From contig NZ_JBHZSP010000001.1 in assembly GCF_043643765.1 (NCBI RefSeq), positions 343,990-407,989 on the forward strand: a stretch of 64,000 nt of DNA, written 5' to 3'. Source of the stretch: Marinomonas posidonica_A (GTDB lineage Bacteria; Pseudomonadota; Gammaproteobacteria; Pseudomonadales; Marinomonadaceae). The first letter of the stretch is position 1. Each line of letters begins with the position of its first letter. Positions 34,757-42,906 of the stretch are shown one piece after another. The notes below the pieces were generated by a model. The model was not told the DNA's origin. It was given only the letters and a program-made list of their open reading frames with translations, and searched no databases. The position numbers and the translations under genes were made by a program.

Positions 34757-35332
34757 ATGTTGTTTAACAAGTCCAAAAGAGACAACACCGCAATAGAAAC
34801 ACAAAACAAAGGCCGCTCTCAGTGCTTGAGAATGAATGAATCTGAAACCGTCGTTATGGCGAACAGGTTATTTTCCCAGCGACGTCACACCAAGGCCCTG
34901 TTTAGCAAAGGCATGATAACCCTGTTAGTGGCCTCTCAATTGGCAGCCTGCGGTACGATTATCTATCCTGAACGACGCGGTCAAAGTCATGGGGCAATTG
35001 ATCCTGGCGTAGTAGCACTTAATGCTGTTGGTTTGATTTTATTTTTAGTACCTGGCGTGGTGGCATTTGGTGTGGATTTTGTTACCGGCTCGATTTACCT
35101 TCCAGGTGGTAAAACCGCCAGTCTTAGCCAAGACGAATTGAATCAATTGAAGCAAGGTGATAAAGCAGTAGATCCGGCTCAAGTGCGTGAATTACTGGCG
35201 CAACGAGAAGACATTACATTGCCAGAGCAGGCTTATACTAAGCGGTGGGACGCCGTCTCTATGACGTCAAAGCAATCCTTGCAATTGGCAATGTCGATGC
35301 CGTTAGAGCAGTTATCCTTGTTGACTCCGTAA
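34757..35332 (+). CDS. Putative lipoprotein with a long charged N-terminal extension
   Basis: 191 residues from ATG 34757, preceded by GAAAGGTGAG. A lipobox-like SQLAAC sits at residue ~64 after a hydrophobic stretch (GMITLLVASQLAA), so the product starts with an unusually long, basic N-terminal region, or translation really begins at an internal ATG (34799-34859 region). The mature part begins CGTIIYPERRGQSHG and has a second hydrophobic segment (NAVGLILFLVPGVVAFGVDF). Function unknown; no partner genes nearby. Confidence 0.6.
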   Translation: MLFNKSKRDNTAIETQNKGRSQCLRMNESETVVMANRLFSQRRHTKALFSKGMITLLVASQLAACGTIIYPERRGQSHGAIDPGVVALNAVGLILFLVPGVVAFGVDFVTGSIYLPGGKTASLSQDELNQLKQGDKAVDPAQVRELLAQREDITLPEQAYTKRWDAVSMTSKQSLQLAMSMPLEQLSLLTP

Positions 35333-35372
35333 GTGGTGAAGCCGACAGCAAGACATGCTTTAGACGGGAATC

Positions 35373-35828
35373 TTAATGTCTTGTCTGATAAATGAGGTTT
35401 TGCTGTTGAGTAAGGTCTTGATTCAAGGATAAGGTCAAGACGTCGACGCCAGTTTTATGGATGCCTTGCCATATATTATCGGCAATGATCAGTGATTCAC
35501 CTTCGATTTGAATGATCAAATTCACTTGGTGTTTGACAACCAGTGCGGCGATCTCACTAGGAGAATAAACGGTTACCTGATGCACTTGAGTACGATTGTT
35601 CCACGGCTCATCATCAATGAAGGCGGTAATTTCAATGGGGGTTGAATGATGATGGTTGTTATCCAGCAAGGCCTTCGACAGTGAGAAGCACCGATAGTCT
35701 ATGCCAATAAAAATGACTTTAATGGGCTGGCTTTTCGATTTAAAGAGCGGTTTAAACAGCGCTTTGCATCGCTTGATAAGAGGGTGAAGGCTAGGCAAGA
35801 GTTTCATCATGCCTGTTATCTTAATCAA
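35373..35828 (-). CDS. Hypothetical protein with nucleotide-binding-like fold
   Basis: 151 residues. After a basic N-terminus, IKVIFIGIDYRCFSLSKALL and ITAFIDDEPW with a later VYSPSEIAALVVKHQVNLIIQIEG resemble the Rossmann-like CoA-binding domain at the N-terminus of CapD-type sugar epimerases, here as a stand-alone domain. That likeness is inferred from the strand-helix pattern only. It is transcribed opposite to the preceding lipoprotein gene. Confidence 0.5.
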   Translation of the reverse strand: MIKITGMMKLLPSLHPLIKRCKALFKPLFKSKSQPIKVIFIGIDYRCFSLSKALLDNNHHHSTPIEITAFIDDEPWNNRTQVHQVTVYSPSEIAALVVKHQVNLIIQIEGESLIIADNIWQGIHKTGVDVLTLSLNQDLTQQQNLIYQTRH

Positions 35829-35874
35829 GCCAACCTATAAAGCCAAGCTTGTTAGAGGCAGTCAGAGCTAGCCA

Positions 35875-36228
35875 TCAGACGTCCAAAATAGTATTAAAGC
35901 CGCCATAAATAAGTCGCTTTCCATCAAATGGCATGGGATTGGCTTCGGGTGACATTCTAGGGTCTTCCATCATGGCTTCCCACCCTGCGTCTCTTACTTC
36001 TTTTGAAGGCCAAACAACCCAAGAAAAGACAATGGTTTCATCCTCCTTGGCTTTTACCGCAGAAGTAAACGAGGTGACTTCACCCTGTGGAATTTCATCT
36101 CCCCAATTCTCAACCAGTTTTAGTGCGCCATAATCTTTAAAAATGTTGGCCGACATCATGGCATGCGCTAGATATTCTTCTTTTGATGCAGTCGGTACAG
36201 CGGCAACAAATCCATCAACGTAAGACAT
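35875..36228 (-). CDS. DUF1428 family protein
   Basis: 117 residues with the family start SYVDGFVAAVPTASKEEYLAHA, the central WGDEIPQGEVTSF, and the end FDGKRLIYGGFNTILD. DUF1428 proteins (E. coli YbaA) have a ferredoxin-like alpha/beta fold of unknown function. An independent short transcription unit. Confidence 0.88.
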   Translation of the reverse strand: MSYVDGFVAAVPTASKEEYLAHAMMSANIFKDYGALKLVENWGDEIPQGEVTSFTSAVKAKEDETIVFSWVVWPSKEVRDAGWEAMMEDPRMSPEANPMPFDGKRLIYGGFNTILDV

Positions 36229-36381
36229 AGTGTTCTCCTATTTAATGCCTGCCAGTTAGTTCTTGTTAGTGTGTCTAGGATGACTCGAGCCTAAACAGCC
36301 TGAGCTACTATTACATATTAGATGGTTTTAGTGGATTTGCGCATTAAGGATGACAAAGACGGGGCAGGTTAGGGAGGTGCA

Positions 36382-37068
36382 TTAAATAATTTTGCTGTAA
36401 CGCTGCTTGGGACGCCCACCTGTTTTGTAATCTAGGGTCATGGTGACCTGACCTTCGGCTTCGAGATATTCCAAATAGCGACGGGCTGTGATACGACTTA
36501 GACTGACCGCTTCACCAATATCATCCGCCGTGAAAGGTGTATTATCTATGTGTTTTAGGTGTTCGGTCAGCGTTTCTAATGTATTTTCATCAATGCCTTT
36601 TGGGGTCTTTCGATGACGATTGTCAGTCATAGATTGTTTACGAAACAAAGCATCGATATCTTGTTGGTCGATTTTTTCTTGTTTCGTGAGACGCTGTTTG
36701 AAATCGAGATAATCGTTTAAGGCCTGTTGAACACGCGACATGCGAATGGGTTTTACCAGATAGTCCATAACGCCGAGTTGAATGGCTTGTTCAATGGTTT
36801 TGCTTTCACGTTCCGCCGTGGTCATGATGAAGCTTGCATGAGGGAGTCGAGACTTGAGGCGCTGTACCAGTTGCAAGCCATTGCCGTCTGGCAAGCTGAT
36901 GTCGACCATGACCAATTCAGGTTCAAAAACATTGGCTTTTAATTCGGCTTCTGCGAGGTTTTCGCAGGCGGCAACCACACTGAATGCTGTGTGCTGGTTG
37001 ATGGTGTTTTCTAGAACATAGCTAGCACGTAGGTCATCTTCTACTATCATTACTGGGATGCTAGTCAT
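36382..37068 (-). CDS. CitB/DcuR-family response regulator
   Basis: 228 residues. N-terminal receiver with acidic pair in MIVEDDLRA, phospho-Asp in LVMVDISLPDGNG and conserved Lys in YLVKPIRMSR; C-terminal winged helix typical of the CitB/DpiA group (FTADDIGEAVSLSRITARRYLEYL, GRPKQRYS). Overlaps the sensor kinase by four bases. Likely activates the 2-hydroxycarboxylate transporter at 38805 in response to citrate or malate. Confidence 0.88.
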   Translation of the reverse strand: MTSIPVMIVEDDLRASYVLENTINQHTAFSVVAACENLAEAELKANVFEPELVMVDISLPDGNGLQLVQRLKSRLPHASFIMTTAERESKTIEQAIQLGVMDYLVKPIRMSRVQQALNDYLDFKQRLTKQEKIDQQDIDALFRKQSMTDNRHRKTPKGIDENTLETLTEHLKHIDNTPFTADDIGEAVSLSRITARRYLEYLEAEGQVTMTLDYKTGGRPKQRYSKII

Positions 37069-38708
37069 CTTTTTAACGCCTGTTTGTCCAAATAAATACT
37101 AAAAACTGTGGTGTCTTCTTCACTGCGTTCCCAATCCAAACTACCTTGGTATTGGTCGACGATTTTCTTAACTAAATATAAGCCAATGCCATTTTGTTCT
37201 GTATTGTGCTTGCTGCTTACGCCAAAGTCTAATATTCGATTTTCCAACTCGGCTTCGACACCGGCACCTGAGTCTTCAACTTCTAGCATAATATGAGCAT
37301 TACGATCACTAATATAGAGTTTGACGCTGGGTGATCTGTGCTGTCGATGATGCCAGGCCGCCAGAAAAGCATTGTCCAATAAATTGCCGACTAATGTGAC
37401 CAAAGCTTCGTTCGTTTGAGGTGAATATTGTGCCAATTGGCAATCGCTGTCGATGACAAATTCGAGGTGTAAGTCTTTGGCTTTATTATGCTTTGCGAAG
37501 ATCAATCCTGCCACCGAACTGTTCTCGATGGTTTTGATGATCTGTCTTAACATCGCTTGGTCGCCGTCGCTTTCTTGTTGTAAGTAATTAATGGCGTCAT
37601 CGTAGCGCTCAGCTTGTAGCATGCCAGACAACACATTCAAACGGTTGGCGTATTCATGAGTTTTGGCTCTCAATAAATCAGCATAGTTCTGAGTGCTGGT
37701 CAATTCTTGTTCGAGGGATTTCTCATCGTGGTCTGGGTAAAACACAATCACATAGCCAAAATACCCTTTCTTACTCAGCAAAGGGTAGAGGGTGGCGATA
37801 AAGGCGAGTTTGCCCAGACTGAAACGTCTTTGTGTAATTTGACCTTGGGCCTCTAATACAAAGTGCGACAAGCTTTGCGATTGCTCATTGAGTGGTTTGT
37901 TAATGACGTCATTAGCGCTCATTACTTTCATGGTTAGCCATTCTATGGCGGTACTATTGATGGCGGTCACATTTTGCTCATGATCTACGGCAATGATGCC
38001 ATCTCGAATGCTGTCGAGAATCAATTCTTGCTCTTTAAACTTTTGAACGATCTCCTCGGGTTCTAGCGACAAGAAGGTTCGCTTTATTTTTGCAATAAAG
38101 ATAATGGCGATGACAACACCTAATACATAAAGAAACACCACTAACCACGCGGCTTCTTTTAGGTGTTGGTAGATCAGTTCGCTAGTGGTTTTTGAAAGAT
38201 AACCAACGCTCACCGCACCAATGATCTGGTGATTCTTTATCACTGGCGTAAAGTTTCGAATGGCTTCGCCCAAAGAGCCTTTGGCCACATTGGTATAGCT
38301 TTTGCCTTGTTGCAAGGCGGGGTAAATATCATCGCCAATAAAGGGCTGACCAACGCGTTCAGGAATGGGGTGGCTCAAACGCAACGCGGCTTTATTCACC
38401 ACCACAATAAAGGAAGCGTCGGTTTGTTGTCGTTTACTCTCGATGTAACTTTCTAGTGAAATGACTTGGCCTTGATTGCTCATGTGTAAGGCTTCGATGA
38501 CCTTATCATCATGAGCCATCACCCGAGCTAGCTCCAAGCCTCTTTGACTAATGCTGTCGAGATAAGCGCTGCGAAGGACGTAACCAAAGACTAAGGTTGC
38601 GGCGACAATAATGAGCGTGATTGTGGTCACCGTTATTAATGCCAGATAGGACTTGAGTGTCATATTTGAAATACGCTTCAAAGAGGTAAAAGCGGAAGTA
38701 TACAGCAT
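37065..38708 (-). CDS. CitA/DcuS-family sensor histidine kinase
   Basis: Up to 547 residues. Two membrane helices (~19-40 and ~195-215) flank a periplasmic PAS-like sensor with HPIPERVGQPFIGDD, the tricarboxylate/dicarboxylate-sensing signature. A cytoplasmic PAS follows, then the SpoOB-type helix LRAKTHEYANRLNVLSGML with the phospho-His, and an ATPase domain (DNAFLAAW, DSGAGV, GIGLYLVKKIV). The start may be ATG 38663 (MTLKSYLALITV), which puts the first helix at the very N-terminus; neither site has a good ribosome site. Confidence 0.88.
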   Translation of the reverse strand: MLYTSAFTSLKRISNMTLKSYLALITVTTITLIIVAATLVFGYVLRSAYLDSISQRGLELARVMAHDDKVIEALHMSNQGQVISLESYIESKRQQTDASFIVVVNKAALRLSHPIPERVGQPFIGDDIYPALQQGKSYTNVAKGSLGEAIRNFTPVIKNHQIIGAVSVGYLSKTTSELIYQHLKEAAWLVVFLYVLGVVIAIIFIAKIKRTFLSLEPEEIVQKFKEQELILDSIRDGIIAVDHEQNVTAINSTAIEWLTMKVMSANDVINKPLNEQSQSLSHFVLEAQGQITQRRFSLGKLAFIATLYPLLSKKGYFGYVIVFYPDHDEKSLEQELTSTQNYADLLRAKTHEYANRLNVLSGMLQAERYDDAINYLQQESDGDQAMLRQIIKTIENSSVAGLIFAKHNKAKDLHLEFVIDSDCQLAQYSPQTNEALVTLVGNLLDNAFLAAWHHRQHRSPSVKLYISDRNAHIMLEVEDSGAGVEAELENRILDFGVSSKHNTEQNGIGLYLVKKIVDQYQGSLDWERSEEDTTVFSIYLDKQALKR

Positions 38709-38751
38709 GGGAAACGGGCGCTAAAGCAGGGTTGAATGTCGCAATGAGGAA

Positions 38752-38783
38752 ATCAGAAGAGAGGCTGGAATCTCTCTTCTGAT
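38752..38783 (-). terminator. Hairpin after the 2HCT transporter gene
   Basis: ATCAGAAGAGAG and CTCTCTTCTGAT form a perfect 12-bp stem with an 8-base loop, directly after the transporter on the minus strand and before the sensor-kinase start. The T-tract is weak, so some read-through into the two-component genes is likely. Confidence 0.6.
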
Positions 38784-38804
38784 CGAGGATGATTTAATAA
38801 AAAA

Positions 38805-40088
38805 TTAGGCGATGGCTTGCACCACCAAGGTGGCCAATATCAGCATGAAAGCACCACCAATACGAGAAGAAATCTGCGCAAATGGCATGAGTTCCATACG
38901 TTTACTGGCAGCTAATACGGCAACATCACCTGTGCCACCCATGTTGGCCATACAAAGACCACCTGTGATCGCTGCTTCGATCGGGTAGAAGCCCATTAAC
39001 CAGCCAATCAAACCGGCACCAATAATAGCGCCTAATACGGTAATCAAGACCAGCAAGAAATAAAGTGGTGATAGCGCATTTAAAATCTGATTTAGATCTG
39101 TGTACGCGACACCAATGCCAACTAATAGGGCGGGTGTTAAATTACTGACGACGAATTTGTACCAAGAGTGTGCGGCGTTTTCTAAGGCTTTTGGCATGAT
39201 GCCAGAGACTTTAATCAACGCAATGGAAATGATCATCAAAGCATAAGTATGCATACTAATAAAGCTAGACAATACCGTACCAACGAAGAACATGCTCACG
39301 GCTAAAAGGGCACCAACACCCAAGATAGTGACGTTTAATGAGCCAGTTTGTTGCTCTTCTTCAGTGATGGCTTTTTGGCCACGAATAAGCTGGCCGTTAC
39401 CCGTTAAGCTAGGGGCGATCTGACCCAGTTTGTTCAATAGGCCAGCCATAACGATGGCAATGGCATTACCGATGGCAAGAGCCGGTACCATTTGAGACAT
39501 TAAGGTTTCAGCGTTCATGCCTGTTTTGCCAGACATAATTTCTACGAGAGGAACCGCACCAGCGCCCATGCCGCCGCCCATAATGGGTAGCGCAATCAGC
39601 ATGACCGAATCATAAAAGTCTTTGCTGACTAACATACCGACCGCACCAGTTAGGACACAGGCAAAGAAGGCCGAACCTAGGATGACAGGAATGTATTTTA
39701 GAGCGGCTTTTTTGAGGGTTTGAGTATCCATACCTAAGATGGAACCCGTGACCAAACTGGCAACGTAAAATGCCAAAAAGCCACCACTCTTCATAAAGGT
39801 TGTCACATTGTCGTCGGCACTAGAAGGGAAGAAGCCACTGTGAAATAGGTAGGCTGAGCCAAAAATGACCACGATGGCACCACCACCAAAAAATTGATTG
39901 ATAATAGGGGTTCGGTCACCGACAAAGTTGAGGATGGCACCGACAACAACCATAATGCCTAATGCGCCAATCATGCCACCTGGCATTTTTCCTGCAAAGG
40001 TCGCTAAAAAGATAATAATGGCGGCAATGGCTAGAATCGCTTTGCTGATACGTTGGTCACGTACCGTCATGGTTTCGTTCATGATCAT
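38805..40088 (-). CDS. 2-hydroxycarboxylate transporter family protein (citrate/malate)
   Basis: 427 residues, about eleven hydrophobic helices. The 2HCT signature regions with GGG motifs are present: LPIMGGGMGAGAVPL in the first half and GLCMANMGGTGDVAVL in the second. Family members (CitS, MaeN, CimH) import citrate or malate with sodium. Gene order transporter-sensor-regulator on one strand supports regulation by the CitA/CitB-like pair. The exact substrate cannot be told from sequence. Confidence 0.87.
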   Translation of the reverse strand: MIMNETMTVRDQRISKAILAIAAIIIFLATFAGKMPGGMIGALGIMVVVGAILNFVGDRTPIINQFFGGGAIVVIFGSAYLFHSGFFPSSADDNVTTFMKSGGFLAFYVASLVTGSILGMDTQTLKKAALKYIPVILGSAFFACVLTGAVGMLVSKDFYDSVMLIALPIMGGGMGAGAVPLVEIMSGKTGMNAETLMSQMVPALAIGNAIAIVMAGLLNKLGQIAPSLTGNGQLIRGQKAITEEEQQTGSLNVTILGVGALLAVSMFFVGTVLSSFISMHTYALMIISIALIKVSGIMPKALENAAHSWYKFVVSNLTPALLVGIGVAYTDLNQILNALSPLYFLLVLITVLGAIIGAGLIGWLMGFYPIEAAITGGLCMANMGGTGDVAVLAASKRMELMPFAQISSRIGGAFMLILATLVVQAIA

Positions 40089-40238
40089 GTTTGACTCACT
40101 GTTTTTTTGTTTGTTTTTTTGAATGGGTCGCAGTCTACCAAGCTTCTTTCAGAGCGGAAGTTCTGGGGGCTTTAATGAAACTAAAGAAAGGTTTTGAAAG
40201 TTTTGTAACGCATTTAAGATCGATTTAAGGAGGAAATC

Positions 40239-40724
40239 ATGATACGAGACGTCAGTCTAAATGACGCTAAGGCCATCACTGACATTTACAATCACTACAT
40301 AGACCGTACTGTCGTGAGCTTTGAAGAAGTGATGATTGAGCCAGCGGAAATGACAAAACGGATTCAAGCGGTGAACGCCGCATCTTTGCCTTGGTTGGTG
40401 CTGGAAGAAAATGGCATTTTGCTAGGGTATGCCTATGCCACACAATGGAAGGCCAGATCCGCTTATCGATTTGTGGTGGAAGTGAGTGTCTATCTTGAGT
40501 CGACACAAGGAGGCAAAGGGCTTGGGACAAAGCTGTATGATGCGCTATTTATCAAGCTTAAGCAGATGGACCTGCAAGCGGCTATTGGTTGCATTACTCT
40601 ACCAAACCCAGCCAGTGTGCACCTGCATGAAAAATTTGGCATGGAAAAAGTAGGGCATTTTGCCAAAGTCGGTCGGAAGTTTGGTGCTTGGCATGATGTG
40701 GGTTACTGGCAAGTCATGCTATAA
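40239..40724 (+). CDS. GNAT N-acetyltransferase (phosphinothricin acetyltransferase-like)
   Basis: 161 residues. Begins IRDVSLNDAKAITDIYNHYI and has the acetyl-CoA loop VYLESTQGGKGLGTKLYDAL (the GKGLG variant of Q/RxxGxG/A), and LHEKFGMEKVGHFAKVGRKFG near the end. This order is typical of the Pat/YwnH subgroup, which acetylates methionine sulfone, sulfoximine or phosphinothricin. Preceded by AAGGAGG. Confidence 0.85.
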   Translation: MIRDVSLNDAKAITDIYNHYIDRTVVSFEEVMIEPAEMTKRIQAVNAASLPWLVLEENGILLGYAYATQWKARSAYRFVVEVSVYLESTQGGKGLGTKLYDALFIKLKQMDLQAAIGCITLPNPASVHLHEKFGMEKVGHFAKVGRKFGAWHDVGYWQVML

Positions 40725-40759
40725 GCTTTAATGAGCTAGCAAGATAAAGGAGAGGGAAA

Positions 40760-41287
40760 ATGAAAGCGCACTTTACGTTACTGGCACAGTATAACCAGTG
40801 GATGAATGAACAAATTTATCATGCTGCCGCTCAGCTTAACGAGTCACAACTCAAGCAAGATAGAGGGGCTTTTTTTACCTCAATATTAGGCACCTTGAAC
40901 CACAATGTGGTGGGCGACATCATCTGGTTGAAACGCTTTGCTAACCATCCTGAGGCCAAGCAGGTGCTGCAAGGTGTTCACGCTTTTCCGCAACCAACGG
41001 CATTGGATGAATTGCTCTTTACTGAGCGACACTCCTGCCAGCAAGCTCGCCAAAGGTTAGACGAACTCATTATCAACCTGATCGACGAGTTATCTGACGA
41101 TGCATTAAATCGCCCACTGACCTACAGCAACATGAAAGGACAACAAGCGAGTAAAGCGTTTGGTTTATTGTTATTGCACTTTTTTAACCACCAAACCCAC
41201 CACCGAGGGCAGTTAACCACCTTGCTTAGCCAAGAGGGGTTGGATACTGGCATAACCGATTTATTGGCATTAATTCCAAGTCATTAA
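40760..41287 (+). CDS. DinB-family protein
   Basis: 175 residues beginning HFTLLAQYNQWMNEQIY, with LGTLNHNVVGDIIWLKRF and HFFNHQTHHRGQLTTLL: the three histidine positions expected for the metal site of the DinB/YfiT four-helix bundle. Often thiol-dependent transferases, but the substrate is unknown. Sits 35 bp after the GNAT gene, probably co-transcribed. Confidence 0.88.
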   Translation: MKAHFTLLAQYNQWMNEQIYHAAAQLNESQLKQDRGAFFTSILGTLNHNVVGDIIWLKRFANHPEAKQVLQGVHAFPQPTALDELLFTERHSCQQARQRLDELIINLIDELSDDALNRPLTYSNMKGQQASKAFGLLLLHFFNHQTHHRGQLTTLLSQEGLDTGITDLLALIPSH

Positions 41288-41404
41288 ATTCCTATAAACT
41301 CCAGACAAGATGATTAATACCCCCGATTTTAATTATTGTGAAAGCTTCAGCATGACTAGGTGTTCTTCGGAATACTCCCTTGTAAAATTAAGAGGACTTA
41401 ACTC

Positions 41405-41881
41405 ATGCCAAAAAACAGCGGAACTTATAATCAATTAGACACAAAAAGTGTACGTAATGATGTTACAAAAACAGTGACTTACTTAAAGAATAAATTGCCG
41501 TCGTTAGTGTCACACCCGTTAAATGTCATTTTTCTTGGAGAAGAGCACAGAAATCAAGTGGATGTTGGTGTGGTTCAACACGTATTGAGTCACCCCCCTG
41601 TGTTGCATGAAGGTGAAACACGAGTAATTTTTGAACGTGGTTTGGAATACCCGATTGCAAATGGAATGGATGAACGCGAAGAACGTATGGACCCAAGTTT
41701 AACTCATAAAGCACGAAGTAAACTGATTGCTGACATGATTCAAGACGCCTTTGATGAGCATGATAAGAACTTGGTGTATGTTGCCTGTGGTATGAATCAT
41801 GCCGTGGAAATCTTTGATGCATTAAATAAAACCATGCTGACGAACTTTGGTTTTATCGTGAAACCTTCTTCAACCGACTAA
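41405..41881 (+). CDS. Small protein with GEEH motif, possibly TIKI/EreA/ChaN-like
   Basis: 158 residues. NVIFLGEEHRNQVDVGVV near the N-terminus, RVIFERGLEYPI in the middle and LVYVACGMNHAVEIF near the end match the arrangement of the TIKI superfamily (erythromycin esterase, ChaN, TraB, the C2 domain of Pasteurella toxin): a GxxH strand end, a central E/R and a late G-NH. It would be a minimal stand-alone version. Assignment is my inference from motif order; no known function or partner. Confidence 0.5.
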   Translation: MPKNSGTYNQLDTKSVRNDVTKTVTYLKNKLPSLVSHPLNVIFLGEEHRNQVDVGVVQHVLSHPPVLHEGETRVIFERGLEYPIANGMDEREERMDPSLTHKARSKLIADMIQDAFDEHDKNLVYVACGMNHAVEIFDALNKTMLTNFGFIVKPSSTD

Positions 41882-41890
41882 TCTGTTTAA

Positions 41891-41920
41891 ATATGCCAGT
41901 GAGTCTTTTCACTGGCATAT
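41891..41920. terminator. Bidirectional terminator-like hairpin
   Basis: ATATGCCAGTGA, loop GTCTTT, TCACTGGCATAT: a perfect 12-bp stem between two convergent genes (the GEEH protein on plus, rpmJ on minus). T-runs on either side are short. Confidence 0.65.
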
Positions 41921-41927
41921 TCTGAGT

Positions 41928-42071
41928 TTATTTACGTTTCCCACCTTTGCCTTGCACGGCTTTAAATCTTGGGTTGTCTTTGCAGATCACAAAGACACGT
42001 CCGCGGCGTTTAACAACTTGGCAATTTGGGTGGCGCTTCTTAGCACTTTTCAACGAAGATAAAACCTGCAT
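41928..42071 (-). CDS. rpmJ: Alternative 50S ribosomal protein L36 (YkgO type)
   Basis: A 47-residue gene: MQVLSSLKSAKKRHPNCQVV, then KRRGRVFVICKDNPRFKAVQ and a basic tail. This is the YkgO-type second L36, which lacks the full zinc-ribbon cysteine set and replaces the zinc-binding L36 when zinc is scarce. The start codon directly abuts the stop of rpmE2 with no gap, so the two are coupled under the Zur box at 42366. Confidence 0.9.
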   Translation of the reverse strand: MQVLSSLKSAKKRHPNCQVVKRRGRVFVICKDNPRFKAVQGKGGKRK

Positions 42072-42335
42072 CTATTTGTTTCCTTTCAATTTACGATCGC
42101 CAAAACGGCGCTTAAAGTTATGCACACGGCCTTCCAATTGAGCAGAGCGCTGTTGACCTGTGTAAAAAGGGTGTGACGCCGAAGACACATCGATGGAATG
42201 ATATGGATAGGTTTTACCGTCTTTCCAATCGATGGTCTGGCTTGTACTGATGGTCGAGCCGATCAAGAAATACGTATCAGCACTGGTATCGTGAAAGATC
42301 ACGGTTCGATAATCTGGATGTATGTTTTTGCGCAT
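42072..42335 (-). CDS. rpmE2: Type B 50S ribosomal protein L31
   Basis: 87 residues: MRKNIHPDYRTVIFHDTSAD, then FLIGSTISTSQTIDW and SSASHPFYTGQQR. It lacks the CxxC pairs of zinc-binding L31, so it is the zinc-free paralogue (YkgM). Replacing L31 releases zinc during starvation. First gene of the rpmE2-rpmJ pair, with a Zur box ~31 bp upstream. Confidence 0.95.
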   Translation of the reverse strand: MRKNIHPDYRTVIFHDTSADTYFLIGSTISTSQTIDWKDGKTYPYHSIDVSSASHPFYTGQQRSAQLEGRVHNFKRRFGDRKLKGNK

Positions 42336-42365
42336 GAGAGTTTCCTGATTAAGTTAGTATTGTTT

Positions 42366-42380
42366 TGTTATAATATAACA
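42366..42380. promoter_or_regulatory. Zur box upstream of rpmE2-rpmJ
   Basis: TGTTATAATATAACA, a near-perfect palindrome that matches the Zur consensus GTTATA-N-TATAAC at all defined positions. Located 31 bp before the rpmE2 start, where binding of zinc-loaded Zur would block transcription. Confidence 0.85.
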
Positions 42381-42484
42381 CTGAGTATCTAATCAAGAAC
42401 TATTCACATTAAGCTTGTGTGTTATAGTCAGGTGAGTTGTAAATAATGTGTTTAGTATGGACCCTCATTTATCAGGAGATTCCG

Positions 42485-42889
42485 ATGCAATCAGACATTG
42501 AAAACACGTTTGACGCTTATCCAGCCGATGCTCGGCAGAGATTGTATGAGATCCGCAATTTGATTTTTGAGATAGCAGAGGAATTAAACCTTGGCACGAT
42601 TACTGAGGAGTTAAAATGGGGAGAAGCCAGTTATAGCTCTAAAATTGGCAGTCCAATTCGAATCGATTGGAAAGCCAAACAGCCGAATCTGGTGTCTCTG
42701 TTTGTTCATTGCCAAACTCAGCTGATGGAAACCTATAAAGCGTTATACGCTGACCATCTCAACTTTGTTGGCAAGAGAGAAATTCAACTGCCATTATCAG
42801 AGCCTATGCCTTTGGTTGAATTGCGAGGCTGCATTGCCATGGCTCTGCAATATCATAAGTTGAAGCACCTTCCTTTATTAGGCGCTTAA
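42485..42889 (+). CDS. DUF1801 domain-containing protein
   Basis: 134 residues from ATG 42485, preceded by AGGAG; the frame is open further upstream without a better start. Begins IENTFDAYPADARQRLYEIRN and has the family core EELKWGEASYSSKIGSPIRI. DUF1801 (YdhG-like) proteins are small, of unknown role. Convergent with the kinase-phosphatase gene, 17 bp apart. Confidence 0.85.
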   Translation: MQSDIENTFDAYPADARQRLYEIRNLIFEIAEELNLGTITEELKWGEASYSSKIGSPIRIDWKAKQPNLVSLFVHCQTQLMETYKALYADHLNFVGKREIQLPLSEPMPLVELRGCIAMALQYHKLKHLPLLGA

Positions 42890-42906
42890 TCTCACCATAG
42901 TAGAAG

